Positions 18,324 to 28,267 of a DNA stretch of 64,000 nt are shown here, piece by piece. The stretch's first letter is position 1, and every line of letters starts with the position of its first letter. The notes under the pieces were generated by a model. It did no database searches and was not told the origin of the DNA. It saw only the letters and a program-made list of their open reading frames with translations. This DNA is from an uncultured Vampirovibrio sp. Its GTDB lineage: Bacteria > Cyanobacteriota > Vampirovibrionia > Gastranaerophilales > Gastranaerophilaceae. The translations under genes were made by a program, and so were the position numbers. Location: NCBI GenBank assembly GCA_910583875.1, contig CAJTXT010000002.1, forward strand, positions 352,977-416,976, given 5' to 3'.

Positions 18324-19178
18324 CTATTGAAATTGTTTCATTACATCTTTAACTGTATAATTATTACCTGCTATTTCTTTAGCCTTAGAGATAACTTCTT
18401 GATATCGTTCTTCATAAGTCGGTCTTTCTGTTTTATAAAAGACACCAGTATACAATCCTTCCGGAGCAAATGCATATTTCATTGCATTAACTCTATCTTC
18501 AACGTCATGATCATCCGGTAAATCTCTTACTAATTCTTTTATTTTTTCAAAAGATGAGACTTTATTGTATTGAACACAAGGCGAAACAATATGGATAAAA
18601 GCAAAACCTTTATGTTCTAAACCGCCAAGTATCAATTTTTCCAATTGCTTTATATCTCCGGAGTATCCTCTTGCAACATAAGAAGCATTAAAGGAAAGTG
18701 CCATTAAAACAGGATTAATTCTATCTGCAGTCCAAGCATAAGGATTGCATTTTGTAGTTGTACCTATTCTTGAGGTAGGTGAACATTGTCCTTTAGTTAA
18801 CGCATAAATCTCATTATCCATCATAATATAAGTTATATTTGGATTTTTTCTTCCTGCATGAATAAAGTGATTACCGCCAATACTTAAACCATCACCATCA
18901 CCGCCGACAGCTATAACATTAACTTCCGGTTTTGCCTGTTTTAAACCTATTGCAACAGGCAGTGCACGACCATGGATGGTGTGAAATCCATACGTCGACA
19001 TAAAAAACGGAAATCTGCTTGAACAGCCGATACCTGAAACTATTGCTGTATCATGCGTTTGATAATTTAATTCAGCCATGGCCTTTTTTAGTGCCATTAA
19101 TACAGCGTGATTGCCACAGCCCGGGCACCATGATGGCTTAACTTTTCCTTTATAATCATTTGGTTCCATTATTTTCAT
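18324..19178 (-). CDS. korB: 2-oxoacid:ferredoxin oxidoreductase, beta subunit
   Basis: 284 aa. A thiamine-diphosphate-binding beta subunit: WCPGCGNHAV near the N-terminus (cluster-type cysteines), the ThDP/Mg motif GGDGDGLSIGGNHFIHAGRKN, MMDNEIYALTKGQCSPTS, and a later HIVSPCVQYN. With the alpha-gamma subunit upstream (12-base gap) it oxidises a 2-oxoacid such as 2-oxoglutarate to the acyl-CoA, with reduction of ferredoxin. The reduced ferredoxin could feed the HydABC hydrogenase. Pyruvate cannot be excluded as substrate, but the fused alpha arrangement and absence of a delta subunit favour the KorAB type. Confidence 0.88.
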   Translation of the reverse strand: MKIMEPNDYKGKVKPSWCPGCGNHAVLMALKKAMAELNYQTHDTAIVSGIGCSSRFPFFMSTYGFHTIHGRALPVAIGLKQAKPEVNVIAVGGDGDGLSIGGNHFIHAGRKNPNITYIMMDNEIYALTKGQCSPTSRIGTTTKCNPYAWTADRINPVLMALSFNASYVARGYSGDIKQLEKLILGGLEHKGFAFIHIVSPCVQYNKVSSFEKIKELVRDLPDDHDVEDRVNAMKYAFAPEGLYTGVFYKTERPTYEERYQEVISKAKEIAGNNYTVKDVMKQFQ

Positions 19179-19190
19179 ATATACCTCTTC

Positions 19191-20981
19191 TTAAAAACGA
19201 GTATGTTTATTTGTTAATAGTGCACTTTTTTGCTTTTGAAGAGAATCTACTCTTTCAATTTCTTCAAAAATTTCTTCAGGAGTAAAAGGTGTTCCGTCAT
19301 ATTTCAAGAATTCCAAAACATCTGTTCCTTTATTTATGTGCGCACATCTTTCAACAATTGTGGATTTAAATTGAGCATTATAATTCGCTTCAATCACAAT
19401 AACAACATCTTTATTCTTTACAAAGCCTTTAATCCAATCAGTAGGAAGAGGATATAAAGTTCTTGGATATAATGCTTGAACCTTTATACCTTTTTCTTTT
19501 GCTTTATCAATAGCTTCAAATACGGGACCGGAAGTTGAACCCCAGCTTATTATACCAATTGAAGCTTCTTCATCACCATAAGTTTTAGCCTTTGAGAATT
19601 GTCCTGCTGCTGTTTCAAGCTTTCTAAATCTTTTCTCTGTCATTTGCTTATGGACTTCCGGTGCAGGAGTAGGAGCATTAGCTTCTGTATGCTCTAAACC
19701 TGTTATTACATGTTCACCATACTTATCACCAACACTTGCAATCGGAGAAATTCCGCTTGGAGTATCTTCATATCTGTTATAAACATCGCCTTCTTTTAAT
19801 TCAGGCTTTTGTCTGTTAATAATCTTGAGATTTTCAATATCAATCAAATCTACGCATTCTCTTCTAGGTCCAAGTGATGCATCAGAAAGGACTATAACAG
19901 GAACTTGATATTGTTCCGCAAAATTAAAGGCATTTACTGTTTGGTAGAAACAATCAGCAACATTCATTGGAGCTAATACTATCTTAGGACAGTCACCATG
20001 AGTGCCGTACATAGCAGCAAATAAATCACTTTGTTCTGTTTTAGTCGGAACACCTGTTGAAGGACCGCATCTTTGAACATCAGCAATAACAACAGGAAGT
20101 TCTGCCATTGAAGCAAGTCCTAAAGCCTCTTGCATTAAAGAAAACCCTGGACCAGATGTTGCAGTCATTGATTTTACTCCGGCATAAGAGGCACCAAGCG
20201 CATAATTTATAGCTGCAATTTCATCTTCACATTGAACCATTTTTCCGCCAAATTTTGGAAGTTCTTTTGCCAACCATTCCATAATTTCTGTAGCCGGAGT
20301 AATAGGATAACCAGCAAAAAATCTGCATCCTGCTGTAAGAGCAGCTAAACCAATAGCTTCATTACCGGACATAATTAATTTTGCACCTGTAGAAGCCATT
20401 TGAACTTTATCGTAATTATCTTTTCTTTCAAGTTCTTTTTCTTCATATTCAAAACCTGCATTTAAAGCCTGTTTATTTGAGTCAATTACAGCTTGCGGTT
20501 TTAATTTATATCTTAATTCAATATCTTTTAAAATTTGTTCTTCTAAATGAAGATTTTTCAATATACCAACAACTATACCAAGCGCAACCATATTTCTAGA
20601 ACGTTCACTACCAAGCTGCTTTGCTATAGTTCCTAACGGTATTGGATAAATTACAATATCATCACGTTTCTCTTTTAGTTCAGATACTATATTTTCATCG
20701 TATATTAAAATTCCATTTGGAGCTATCGTTTTTAAGCCTTCATAAATAGTATCTTCATCAAGACAGACTAAAATATCTGTATCACCTGTAGCTGTAAGCG
20801 CCTTATGTTCACTTATTCTTAATGTATAATAACATTTTCCGTCACCTCTTATTTCTGATGGAAATGCTCTATATGTCGTTACATAATATCCTTTTCTCGC
20901 TGTTGCATACGACAATATATCCCCGGCACTTATAATCCCTTGACCTGAAGTTCCTGAGATTTTTATTCTTAAATCTTTCAT
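19191..20981 (-). CDS. korA: 2-oxoacid:ferredoxin oxidoreductase, fused gamma-alpha subunit
   Basis: 596 aa. Residues about 1-175 are the gamma domain (ISGTSGQGIISAGDILSYAT, FPSEIRGDGKCYYTLRIS); residues about 200-590 are the alpha domain (GNEAIGLAALTAGCRFFAGY, ITPATEIMEWLA, TATSGPGFSLMQEALGLAS, and the transketolase-like C-terminus). The Pro-Ile-Thr-Pro loop contacts the substrate and ThDP. The fused gamma-alpha form is typical of KorA-type enzymes in anaerobes. It is the first gene of korA-korB and probably drives transcription into VKOR-DsbA and queH, since gaps are small. Confidence 0.9.
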   Translation of the reverse strand: MKDLRIKISGTSGQGIISAGDILSYATARKGYYVTTYRAFPSEIRGDGKCYYTLRISEHKALTATGDTDILVCLDEDTIYEGLKTIAPNGILIYDENIVSELKEKRDDIVIYPIPLGTIAKQLGSERSRNMVALGIVVGILKNLHLEEQILKDIELRYKLKPQAVIDSNKQALNAGFEYEEKELERKDNYDKVQMASTGAKLIMSGNEAIGLAALTAGCRFFAGYPITPATEIMEWLAKELPKFGGKMVQCEDEIAAINYALGASYAGVKSMTATSGPGFSLMQEALGLASMAELPVVIADVQRCGPSTGVPTKTEQSDLFAAMYGTHGDCPKIVLAPMNVADCFYQTVNAFNFAEQYQVPVIVLSDASLGPRRECVDLIDIENLKIINRQKPELKEGDVYNRYEDTPSGISPIASVGDKYGEHVITGLEHTEANAPTPAPEVHKQMTEKRFRKLETAAGQFSKAKTYGDEEASIGIISWGSTSGPVFEAIDKAKEKGIKVQALYPRTLYPLPTDWIKGFVKNKDVVIVIEANYNAQFKSTIVERCAHINKGTDVLEFLKYDGTPFTPEEIFEEIERVDSLQKQKSALLTNKHTRF

Positions 20982-21068
20982 GAAGTTATACTCCTCTCAA
21001 TATCATTGTATAACTAAAAATTTAAATCATATAATAATTAACTCTTTTTAATATTTACTATTATAAAA

Positions 21069-22592
21069 TTATAAATTCCAATATAATTTCTCAATAGGCG
21101 CATATTTATCTGTATACACAATGTTTCTAAGCTTTACGTCCTTATATTCCGTATCTTTCAACATACTATTTATTTGCTTTATATTTTCTGTTTCCTCATT
21201 ATATGCAAGTATGATAGCTGAAAAATAGATGTCTCCATCATATTCATCAAATGAATAAACTTTAATATTAGGAAAAATTGTACTTAAATTTGTATAAACT
21301 TGATTTAAAAAATTATTATACAAACCTTCTTTTGCTGCAAAAATATTCAAAACTAAAATGCCATCTTTACTTAAGATTGAATTTATGTTTTTAAAAGTAT
21401 CAATTGTTATTAAATGTCCTTTTATTAAATCTTGAGAGTACATATCCCAATAGATTAAATCATAATGTTTATGAGGGTTCAATGCCATTTTATTTAAATA
21501 AATTCGACCATCTTCATGTATAATTTTTAACTTTTTATCTTCTTTCAAATTAAAATACTTTTTACCTATTTCTGTTATATATTTATCTATTTCAACTGCA
21601 TCAATATGAATATTTTGCAGATTATTTTCGTTTGCATAGAATAAAACTGCATTAGTCAAAACCCCAACACTATTACCTAAAATTAAAACATTATCCTTTT
21701 TTATTTTTTTGGGAAAAACAGAAAAAAAGATTTCATTATAACCAACAATTGCATCAATTGGATTTTCATTTTTCTTTATTAGAGATAAATATCCCCCTGC
21801 AAGATTCGTAATTGCTCTTGTATTATCATCTTCAAAGTCGCAGACTGATAAATATTGATAAGGCGTAGTTTTTGAATAAATAGAACAGCCATAAACTTTA
21901 AAATACTTACTGTTAGTGTGTTTTGGTATTTCTATAAATAAAAAACTTAATAATAAAAAGCATAGCTGAATAATTATTATTGAACTAAAGACTTTTTTTT
22001 TAGAAGTCATGTCACTTAAGTAACATAAAATTGAAGCAATAAAGATAAATGCACTAATTGCAAAAGAAATAACTTCCAGTCCAAAGAAAACGACTAATAT
22101 AAAACCGCATAAAAATGTACCAACTATAGAACCAATAGTTGAAATTGCATAAAATTTACCGATTATTTTACCAGTTTCATCAACAAGAATATTTCTTTGG
22201 TGTATTGCTAATTTTATAATGTATGGTGATACAATTCCTAACAAAATAGAAGGAACAACAAATAAATATAATGAAGCAATAATTGAAGCAATATATATGT
22301 TTAAACTATTATAAAAAATAAGAAATTTCAAAAAAGGAAATTGTGTAAAAGCTGTAAACAGAGTATACAAACCTGCTGAAAAAATAATTAAAGATAATGT
22401 TTTAGAAGAAGAATTTTTATCAGAAAGCTTACCGCCTATGTAATAACCGATACTCAATGATGCCATTATTATACCAATTGTACTTGTCCATATTATAAAA
22501 TTAGAACCTAAATAAGGAGTAATAACCCTTACACCTGCAATTTCTATTATCATTATAGAAGCACCAATGATAAATGAAACTATTTCTAACAT
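21069..22592 (-). CDS. Membrane-bound spermidine-synthase-like fusion protein
   Basis: 507 aa. The N-terminal part (about residues 1-220) holds six to seven hydrophobic helices of the MFS-like type (IIGASIMIIEIAGVRVITPY, GIIMASLSIGYYIGGKLSD). After one more helix, the C-terminal half is a Rossmann methyltransferase-like domain with NVLILGNSVGVLTNAVLF, DAVEIDKYITEIGKKYF and YDLIYWDMYSQD, as in spermidine synthase. The usual GGG of true synthases is replaced by GNS, so aminopropyl transfer is uncertain. Fused MFS-spermidine synthase homologues are common but poorly characterised. It lies 9 bases after the aminotransferase gene. Confidence 0.8.
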   Translation of the reverse strand: MLEIVSFIIGASIMIIEIAGVRVITPYLGSNFIIWTSTIGIIMASLSIGYYIGGKLSDKNSSSKTLSLIIFSAGLYTLFTAFTQFPFLKFLIFYNSLNIYIASIIASLYLFVVPSILLGIVSPYIIKLAIHQRNILVDETGKIIGKFYAISTIGSIVGTFLCGFILVVFFGLEVISFAISAFIFIASILCYLSDMTSKKKVFSSIIIIQLCFLLLSFLFIEIPKHTNSKYFKVYGCSIYSKTTPYQYLSVCDFEDDNTRAITNLAGGYLSLIKKNENPIDAIVGYNEIFFSVFPKKIKKDNVLILGNSVGVLTNAVLFYANENNLQNIHIDAVEIDKYITEIGKKYFNLKEDKKLKIIHEDGRIYLNKMALNPHKHYDLIYWDMYSQDLIKGHLITIDTFKNINSILSKDGILVLNIFAAKEGLYNNFLNQVYTNLSTIFPNIKVYSFDEYDGDIYFSAIILAYNEETENIKQINSMLKDTEYKDVKLRNIVYTDKYAPIEKLYWNL

Positions 22593-22601
22593 ACTACACC
22601 A

Positions 22602-23783
22602 TTATATTTCTTTTAATGCTTCTGCCAAACGTTTAATACCTGTTTTTATTGTATCTTCATCCGCATTTGTATAATTTAAACGCAAAGTGTTAACTTTATC
22701 AGGATTTACGTAGAATGGATGACCTGGAACAAAGGCTACATTCTTAGCAATAGCTTTATCAAACAATGTAAGAACATCTTTTCCCTCTTCTAATGTTACC
22801 CAAGTAAACATTCCGCCTTTTGGATGAGTAAATTTAACATTTTTAGGAAAATATTCTTCCATTGCACTAACCATTGCTGTTGCTTGAGATTTATACAATG
22901 CTTTAATTTTTTCAATATGTTTATCTAAATCATTATTGTATAAATAATCAGAAATTAAATACTGTCCAAAAATATTTGAATGCAAATCTGATGCTTGTTT
23001 TGCGGTTTCTAACATTTTTATTATTTCTTTATTTGCAATAATATAACCTAAGCGCATCCCAGGGGTTACTATTTTAGAGAAAGAACCCAAATAAATATTT
23101 TTTTCTGTTTGATTTAATCCAATATATGGAATTCTTTCGCCTTCTTCAAATCTCAATTCACCATAAGGATCATCTTGAATTAAAATCATATCTTCATCTT
23201 TTATAACTTCAAAAACTTTTTCTCTGTTTTCTTTTGTATATGTTAAACCTGTTGGATTTTGGAAGTTTGGAATTAAATATGCAACTTTTGGTTTATGAGT
23301 TTTTATTGTATTTTTTAAATCTTCAATATCTAAACCATCATCATTTAACTGTGTTTGAACAAATTCTGCTCTATACATGCAAAAAGACTGTAACAAGCCT
23401 AAGTATGAAGGCTTTTCAACCATTACTTTATCACCTTCATTAACAAAAACTTTACCAATTAAATCTAAAGCTTGCTGCGAACCAGTTGTTATAATTACAT
23501 TATCAATTGTAATATCCATACCCCAAGTTTGTTTATATCTATCAACAATATATTGACGAAGACTATCTAAACCTAAAGTTGTTGAATATTGATATATTTT
23601 AGAACCAAATTTATCAGCAATTCTATTCATTGAAACTTTCAAGGCTTCCTGCGGAAAAGAAATTGGATTAGGAAGTCCGCCAGCAAAAGAAATTATTTCA
23701 GGGTTTTGAGTCACCTTTAATATTTCTCTTATAAACGATGAAGGCGTATTTTTAATTCTTTGTGAATAGTATTGTTCAAACAT
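22602..23783 (-). CDS. PLP-dependent aminotransferase, LysN/2-aminoadipate type
   Basis: 393 aa, fold-type I aminotransferase. Signatures: SFAGGLPNPISFP near the N-terminus, TTGSQQALDLIGKVF, PNFQNPTGLTY with the PLP-contacting Asn, DDPYGELRF, and GSFSKIVTPGMRLGYI carrying the PLP lysine. This places it in the MocR-like/2-aminoadipate aminotransferase family without the GntR DNA-binding domain. Members act on aromatic, branched or aminoadipate substrates; the substrate cannot be read from sequence. The spermidine-synthase-like gene follows with a 9-base gap, so they share a transcript. Confidence 0.88.
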   Translation of the reverse strand: MFEQYYSQRIKNTPSSFIREILKVTQNPEIISFAGGLPNPISFPQEALKVSMNRIADKFGSKIYQYSTTLGLDSLRQYIVDRYKQTWGMDITIDNVIITTGSQQALDLIGKVFVNEGDKVMVEKPSYLGLLQSFCMYRAEFVQTQLNDDGLDIEDLKNTIKTHKPKVAYLIPNFQNPTGLTYTKENREKVFEVIKDEDMILIQDDPYGELRFEEGERIPYIGLNQTEKNIYLGSFSKIVTPGMRLGYIIANKEIIKMLETAKQASDLHSNIFGQYLISDYLYNNDLDKHIEKIKALYKSQATAMVSAMEEYFPKNVKFTHPKGGMFTWVTLEEGKDVLTLFDKAIAKNVAFVPGHPFYVNPDKVNTLRLNYTNADEDTIKTGIKRLAEALKEI

Positions 23784-23872
23784 AATTTTTTCCTTATACC
23801 AACTTTAATTCCAATAGATTTATAATATAACAAAATTCCAATTAACAAAAGAAATTTACACATTGCAATAAG

Positions 23873-23901
23873 AAAAAGGATTGTTAATAACAATCCTTTT
23901 T
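23873..23901 (-). terminator. Rho-independent terminator
   Basis: Minus-strand stem AAAGGATTGTTA/TAACAATCCTTT with a T-run, immediately downstream of the Na/Pi transporter gene stop. Confidence 0.85.
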
Positions 23902-23905
23902 ATAT

Positions 23906-25675
23906 TTATGCATTTTCTAATGATTTCTTCTTCGATACAGAATATATAGATTTATAATTTTCGTATTTACTAATAAATTCAATATCTTCGTCTTTATTTC
24001 TATGGTTATATTCGTGTTTATCAATAGTCTTATCTTCAAGCTGTATAACACTTGTTGCAATATTACCACAATGTGCAGCTATTCTTCTTAAATCATTTAA
24101 TAAGTCAGAAAATAAAAAGCTTATTTCTGCAGTACATAAACCATCTTTCAAACGTTGAATATGACGGTTTTTAACCTTTCTTATTATACGCTTAATAACT
24201 GCTTCTAAAGGTTCAACCTCTTGGGCTAGTTGAACATTATCTGTTTTATATGCTTCTAATGAAACTGTAAAAATTTCAGAAACAGCATGAACAATTACTT
24301 TTAGTTCTTCAACTGCATCAGAAGATAGTTTTTTCTCGCTTTCTTTTAATTTTTCTGCAATTTTTAACATATATGATGCATGGTCACCAATTCGTTCATA
24401 GTCCCCAATTGCTAATAATAACTGAGAAATTCTGTTACTGTCTTCTTCTGTTAATTCTTTTGTGGAAAGTTTTAGCATAAAGGCGCCAAGCTTATCTTCA
24501 TACATATCAATTTTAATTTCATTATTCTGAATTTGTTCAGCTTTTTTTGAATGATAACTTTTTAACATTTTTGTAGAATTAATAAAGTTAAATTCAACAA
24601 GTTCAGCCATTTTTATAGTTTGTCTGTAGCATTCTGCAATAGCAAATGCAGGTGCCATTAATAAACGTTCATCAATAAGTACATTTTTATCTTTTACTTT
24701 TTTATCTGGAACACACAAAATAGCCATTTTCTCTATTAGCTTTATAAGAGGGAAAGCAATTAAAGCAGCAAGCAAGTTAAATATGGTATGAACGACTGCA
24801 ATTCCCACAGGATTAATATTTTGAGGCATAAAACTTAATGGGAATATTTTATTCCAGATTAAAAGAACAGGCAAACAAATAGCTGCGCCAAGTACATTAT
24901 ATATAACATGTACTGCTGAAACACGTTTCGCTGCTGTATTTACACCAATAGCTGAAAGAACAGCTGATATACATGTTCCTATATTTTGTCCCATAATAAT
25001 TGGTATAGCCATTCCATAAGTAATACCGCCAACCATTGAAAGTGCTTGCAAAATACCTAATGAGGCAGCTGAACTTTGAATAAGCATTGTAACAACAAGC
25101 CCAACAATTAAGCCTAAAATAGGATTTGTAAACGCAACAAGTGTTTGCTGGAAACTTGGCATATCTGCTAATGGGCGCATAGAACCAGACATCAGTTCCA
25201 TACCAAACATTAATATAGCAAAACCAATTAAAACCGTACCAACGCTTTTACGTTTGTTACTTTTTGCTGCCATTATCATAACTACACCTATTAGCGCCAT
25301 AATAGGAGAAAAGGATTCAGGTTTTAATAATCTTATAAAGAAATTAGAACTCTGAATCCCTGATAAACTTAATATCCAAGCAGTAATTGTTGTTCCTATG
25401 TTTGAACCGATAATAACGCTAACCGTCTGTGACAATTTCATTATTCCTGAGTTAACAAGTCCAACCAACATAACTGTTACTGCCGAGGATGACTGAACTG
25501 CTGCCGTTATTCCTGCTCCAAAAATTAAACTTTTTATTGGATTTGAAGTCATCTTCTTTAAAATTCTCTCAAGCCTGCCGCCTGCAATTTTTTCAAGTCC
25601 AGAAGACATAATTGAAATACCGTATAGAAAGAACGCAAGTCCTCCACACAGCGTAAATATTGAAAAAATATCCAT
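23906..25675 (-). CDS. Na/phosphate cotransporter family protein with PhoU-like tail
   Basis: About 589 aa from the ATG at 25675, which has AAGGA 8-9 bases upstream; an ATG at 25690 is in frame but poorly preceded. The N-terminal about 310 residues contain two inverted NptA/PNaS repeats with QSSSAVTVMLVGLVNSG and LIQSSAASLGILQALSM (QSSS motifs) and GSNIGTTIT/GQNIGTCIS. The C-terminal 220 residues are a helical PhoU-like regulatory domain (IGDYERIGDHASYMLKI). It probably imports or exports phosphate with Na+ and senses phosphate through the tail. It is a single-gene unit with its own terminator. Confidence 0.92.
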   Translation of the reverse strand: MDIFSIFTLCGGLAFFLYGISIMSSGLEKIAGGRLERILKKMTSNPIKSLIFGAGITAAVQSSSAVTVMLVGLVNSGIMKLSQTVSVIIGSNIGTTITAWILSLSGIQSSNFFIRLLKPESFSPIMALIGVVMIMAAKSNKRKSVGTVLIGFAILMFGMELMSGSMRPLADMPSFQQTLVAFTNPILGLIVGLVVTMLIQSSAASLGILQALSMVGGITYGMAIPIIMGQNIGTCISAVLSAIGVNTAAKRVSAVHVIYNVLGAAICLPVLLIWNKIFPLSFMPQNINPVGIAVVHTIFNLLAALIAFPLIKLIEKMAILCVPDKKVKDKNVLIDERLLMAPAFAIAECYRQTIKMAELVEFNFINSTKMLKSYHSKKAEQIQNNEIKIDMYEDKLGAFMLKLSTKELTEEDSNRISQLLLAIGDYERIGDHASYMLKIAEKLKESEKKLSSDAVEELKVIVHAVSEIFTVSLEAYKTDNVQLAQEVEPLEAVIKRIIRKVKNRHIQRLKDGLCTAEISFLFSDLLNDLRRIAAHCGNIATSVIQLEDKTIDKHEYNHRNKDEDIEFISKYENYKSIYSVSKKKSLENA

Positions 25676-25832
25676 ATAGTTTCCTTCCACATAAAGCTCA
25701 AATGAGCATATATTTTCACTCTAACATAAGCATTTTTTTTCTTCAATCAGCAAATATAAAATATCAAAAAATATAAATATTAAATATTATTCTTTCTTGA
25801 CTTTACTTTGATGTTACTTTACTATTCTTCCT

Positions 25833-26315
25833 ATGACTGAAAAGAAATTAAAGGTAGAAATATATACAGATGGTGCTTGCAGCGGAAATCCAGGCGCTGG
25901 CGGCTATGGTTCTATATTAAGATATAAAGATGTTAATGGGATTTATCACGAAAAAGAACTTAGTGCAGGCTATAAACTAACTACAAATAATAGAATGGAA
26001 TTGCTAGCTGTAATTACAGGGCTTGAAGCATTAAAAAAACCTTGTGAAGTAACTATAACTTCGGACAGTAAATATTTTATAGATGCCTTTGAACAAAAAT
26101 GGATAGAGGGCTGGCAAAAAAATAATTGGAAAAATGCTTCAAAAAAACCTGTAAAAAATGTTGATTTATGGCAAAGATTATTAACAGCTATGAAACCGCA
26201 TGATATTGATTTAGTATGGATAAAAGGTCATAATGGCCACGAATTTAATGAAAGATGCGATAAGCTTGCCGTTGCCGCATCAAAATCAGACAATTTATTA
26301 GATGATAATATATAA
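25833..26315 (+). CDS. rnhA: Ribonuclease HI
   Basis: 160 aa. The catalytic carboxylates are all visible: [17 protein letters not shown] (first Asp), [16 protein letters not shown] (Glu), [12 protein letters not shown] (Asp) and the C-terminal [15 protein letters not shown] (His and Asp). It also has the basic-protrusion-like [20 protein letters not shown]. It degrades RNA in RNA-DNA hybrids such as primers and R-loops. The next gene, nth, starts 2 bases after its stop, so the two DNA-maintenance genes are co-transcribed. Length is typical. Confidence 0.97.
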   Translation: MTEKKLKVEIYTDGACSGNPGAGGYGSILRYKDVNGIYHEKELSAGYKLTTNNRMELLAVITGLEALKKPCEVTITSDSKYFIDAFEQKWIEGWQKNNWKNASKKPVKNVDLWQRLLTAMKPHDIDLVWIKGHNGHEFNERCDKLAVAASKSDNLLDDNI

Positions 26316-26317
26316 GT

Positions 26318-26959
26318 ATGATTAAGAATTTTAATAAAATAATTAAAAATATAAAAGAAATGAATCTTCCTCAAACTGAATTTGTAAAATTTATGGAAGA
26401 TATTCATGACCCTTTTATTGTGCTTATTGCCTGTATATTGTCACTAAGAACAAACGATAGAACAACATACCCAGCAACAATGCGAATGCTAAAATTAGGA
26501 AGAACACCTAAAGATTTTCTTACCGTTAAACTTGAAGATATGGAACAGGCAATATATCCTGTTGGTTTTTATAAAAATAAAGCAAAGCAAATTTTAGATA
26601 TTGCTTATGAGCTATATCATAATCATAACAGCGTAGTTCCTAAAGAAATTGAAGAACTTATAAAATTTAAAGGAGTTGGAAGAAAAACAGCAAACCTTGT
26701 ACAATCAAAAGGCTATAATATGCCAAGTATTTGTGTTGATGTTCATGTTCATAGAATTTCAAACAGGCTTGGATTTGTTGAAACAAAAGAACCGGAAGAG
26801 ACTGAATTTGCATTAAAAAACCAGCTTCCTAAAGAAAGCTGGTCTGAAATAAATACTTTATTTGTAACGTTAGGTCAAAATGTATGTAAACCTACAAAAC
26901 CGGATTGTTCAAAATGTAATCTATGCAAGTATTGCAAACATTTTATACAGAACAACTAA
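26318..26959 (+). CDS. nth: Endonuclease III (DNA glycosylase/AP lyase)
   Basis: 213 aa. The helix-hairpin-helix and catalytic Lys are in IKFKGVGRKTANLVQSKGYN and the catalytic Asp in CVDVHVHRISNRLG. The C-terminal [4Fe-4S] loop reads CKPTKPDCSKCNLCKYC. The DNA-contact loop is LSLRTNDRTT rather than the more common LSAQTTD, a modest variation. It removes oxidised pyrimidines and cleaves abasic sites. Operon with rnhA; convergent with the SEC-C gene one base beyond. Confidence 0.95.
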   Translation: MIKNFNKIIKNIKEMNLPQTEFVKFMEDIHDPFIVLIACILSLRTNDRTTYPATMRMLKLGRTPKDFLTVKLEDMEQAIYPVGFYKNKAKQILDIAYELYHNHNSVVPKEIEELIKFKGVGRKTANLVQSKGYNMPSICVDVHVHRISNRLGFVETKEPEETEFALKNQLPKESWSEINTLFVTLGQNVCKPTKPDCSKCNLCKYCKHFIQNN

Positions 26960-26960
26960 A

Positions 26961-28265
26961 CTATTTAGGCATACAGCAGTTTTTATATTTTTTCCCGCTG
27001 CCGCAAGGACATTTATCATTTCTGCCTACATTTGAATAATCAATATTTTCATTTTGTTTTGTTTCTTCTTTTACTGAAACTGTATTCATCATTTGTTCAA
27101 ATACTTTTGAAGCATACAAAACACTTGCAGATGAAAATATCTTTTTAGAAACAGAATCAATTTTATAATAATTTAGTAAACTATCTAAATTATATGCAGT
27201 TCCTAAAATTTCATTTGTTCTATCTATAAAGTTAGAATATTTATTTGCAACTCTTTTTATTATATTTGCCGGGACTTTATCATTTTCAAAAAAGCTTTTT
27301 ATACAATCTTTATAACCTTGAACTGTTTTATAATCTTCTGCTTCATATACTTTACAAAATGTTTGATAGAAAGGAAGAACAAATAATCCAAGTTCTTTAT
27401 CATAAATAATACCAATATCATAAATAGAAGAATGAGAAGAAAAACCTTCTAATGATTTTTCCATAAAATCTGAATATGAATTCTTAAAATCTGATACTGT
27501 GAAATATCTGTTACTTTCAACTTGTTTGATATTTTTTTCAAGTTCTTCTTTTGCAGGCATTATACCTTCATCGCAATAGATATTAAATAAATTAATTAAA
27601 TTATCAGCATAAATATTTGTTGTAATAACTTCATCAGAATTAAAGCATTCATCAAATTTCTTTCCGAAGTTTTCAACTAATTGCTCAATTTGTTCAAGTT
27701 TTTTAGGATTATCATCATAAGCATCTTCTGGTTTTTCAATTATTTTAGCAATTGCAAATTTATAAACTTCATCTTTATTTATGCTTGAAATTACATTTGA
27801 AATTTCAAGAAGATAAAATTCTCCATTCATTGGGAATATACGGCATAGCGCAAATTGACCGGGAGTTACTCCTCTAAAATTATTCATTTTTACAAGTGAT
27901 AAAACTTTGTATTTATTTTCATTTACAAGATTATATAGTTCAAACCCGTTGCTTAATACTCTTCTTACTTCAAATACAGAAGAGAATGAAGCCTGTAAAT
28001 TGGATAAAATCTCTTTTTCTTCTTTTGATAGATCGCTATTTTTTTCTTCAAATAATTCAATAATAGATTTTCTATCTTCAGTAAGTCTTCTTTCAAAAAT
28101 ATAAGGAATTAATAATGCTTGCATTCTTGCACTATCTGCATTTTTTGCAGATAGAGTAGCTAAATATTCTTCAAAATCAGGTTTTACAAGTTCATCTGCC
28201 AAAACAAAATTCATAACTTTTGTAATTGTATCTGAAATAATTGCTAATTTTTCTATTACTGACAT
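26961..28265 (-). CDS. SEC-C motif protein of unknown function
   Basis: 434 aa. The only recognised part is the C-terminal SEC-C zinc motif (GRNDKCPCGSGKKYKNCC), the same metal-binding tail found on SecA and many other proteins. The preceding 400 residues are mostly helical and soluble, with no signal peptide or membrane helix, and are unfamiliar. There is an acidic N-terminal region with a cluster of aromatic and Leu-rich helices. It is transcribed 2 bases after the pgeF gene, so it belongs to the same operon as pgeF, upp and the MCE gene. SEC-C tails often mediate binding to ribosomes or SecB-like partners; the function here is unknown. Confidence 0.75.
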   Translation of the reverse strand: MSVIEKLAIISDTITKVMNFVLADELVKPDFEEYLATLSAKNADSARMQALLIPYIFERRLTEDRKSIIELFEEKNSDLSKEEKEILSNLQASFSSVFEVRRVLSNGFELYNLVNENKYKVLSLVKMNNFRGVTPGQFALCRIFPMNGEFYLLEISNVISSINKDEVYKFAIAKIIEKPEDAYDDNPKKLEQIEQLVENFGKKFDECFNSDEVITTNIYADNLINLFNIYCDEGIMPAKEELEKNIKQVESNRYFTVSDFKNSYSDFMEKSLEGFSSHSSIYDIGIIYDKELGLFVLPFYQTFCKVYEAEDYKTVQGYKDCIKSFFENDKVPANIIKRVANKYSNFIDRTNEILGTAYNLDSLLNYYKIDSVSKKIFSSASVLYASKVFEQMMNTVSVKEETKQNENIDYSNVGRNDKCPCGSGKKYKNCCMPK

Positions 28266-28267
28266 AT

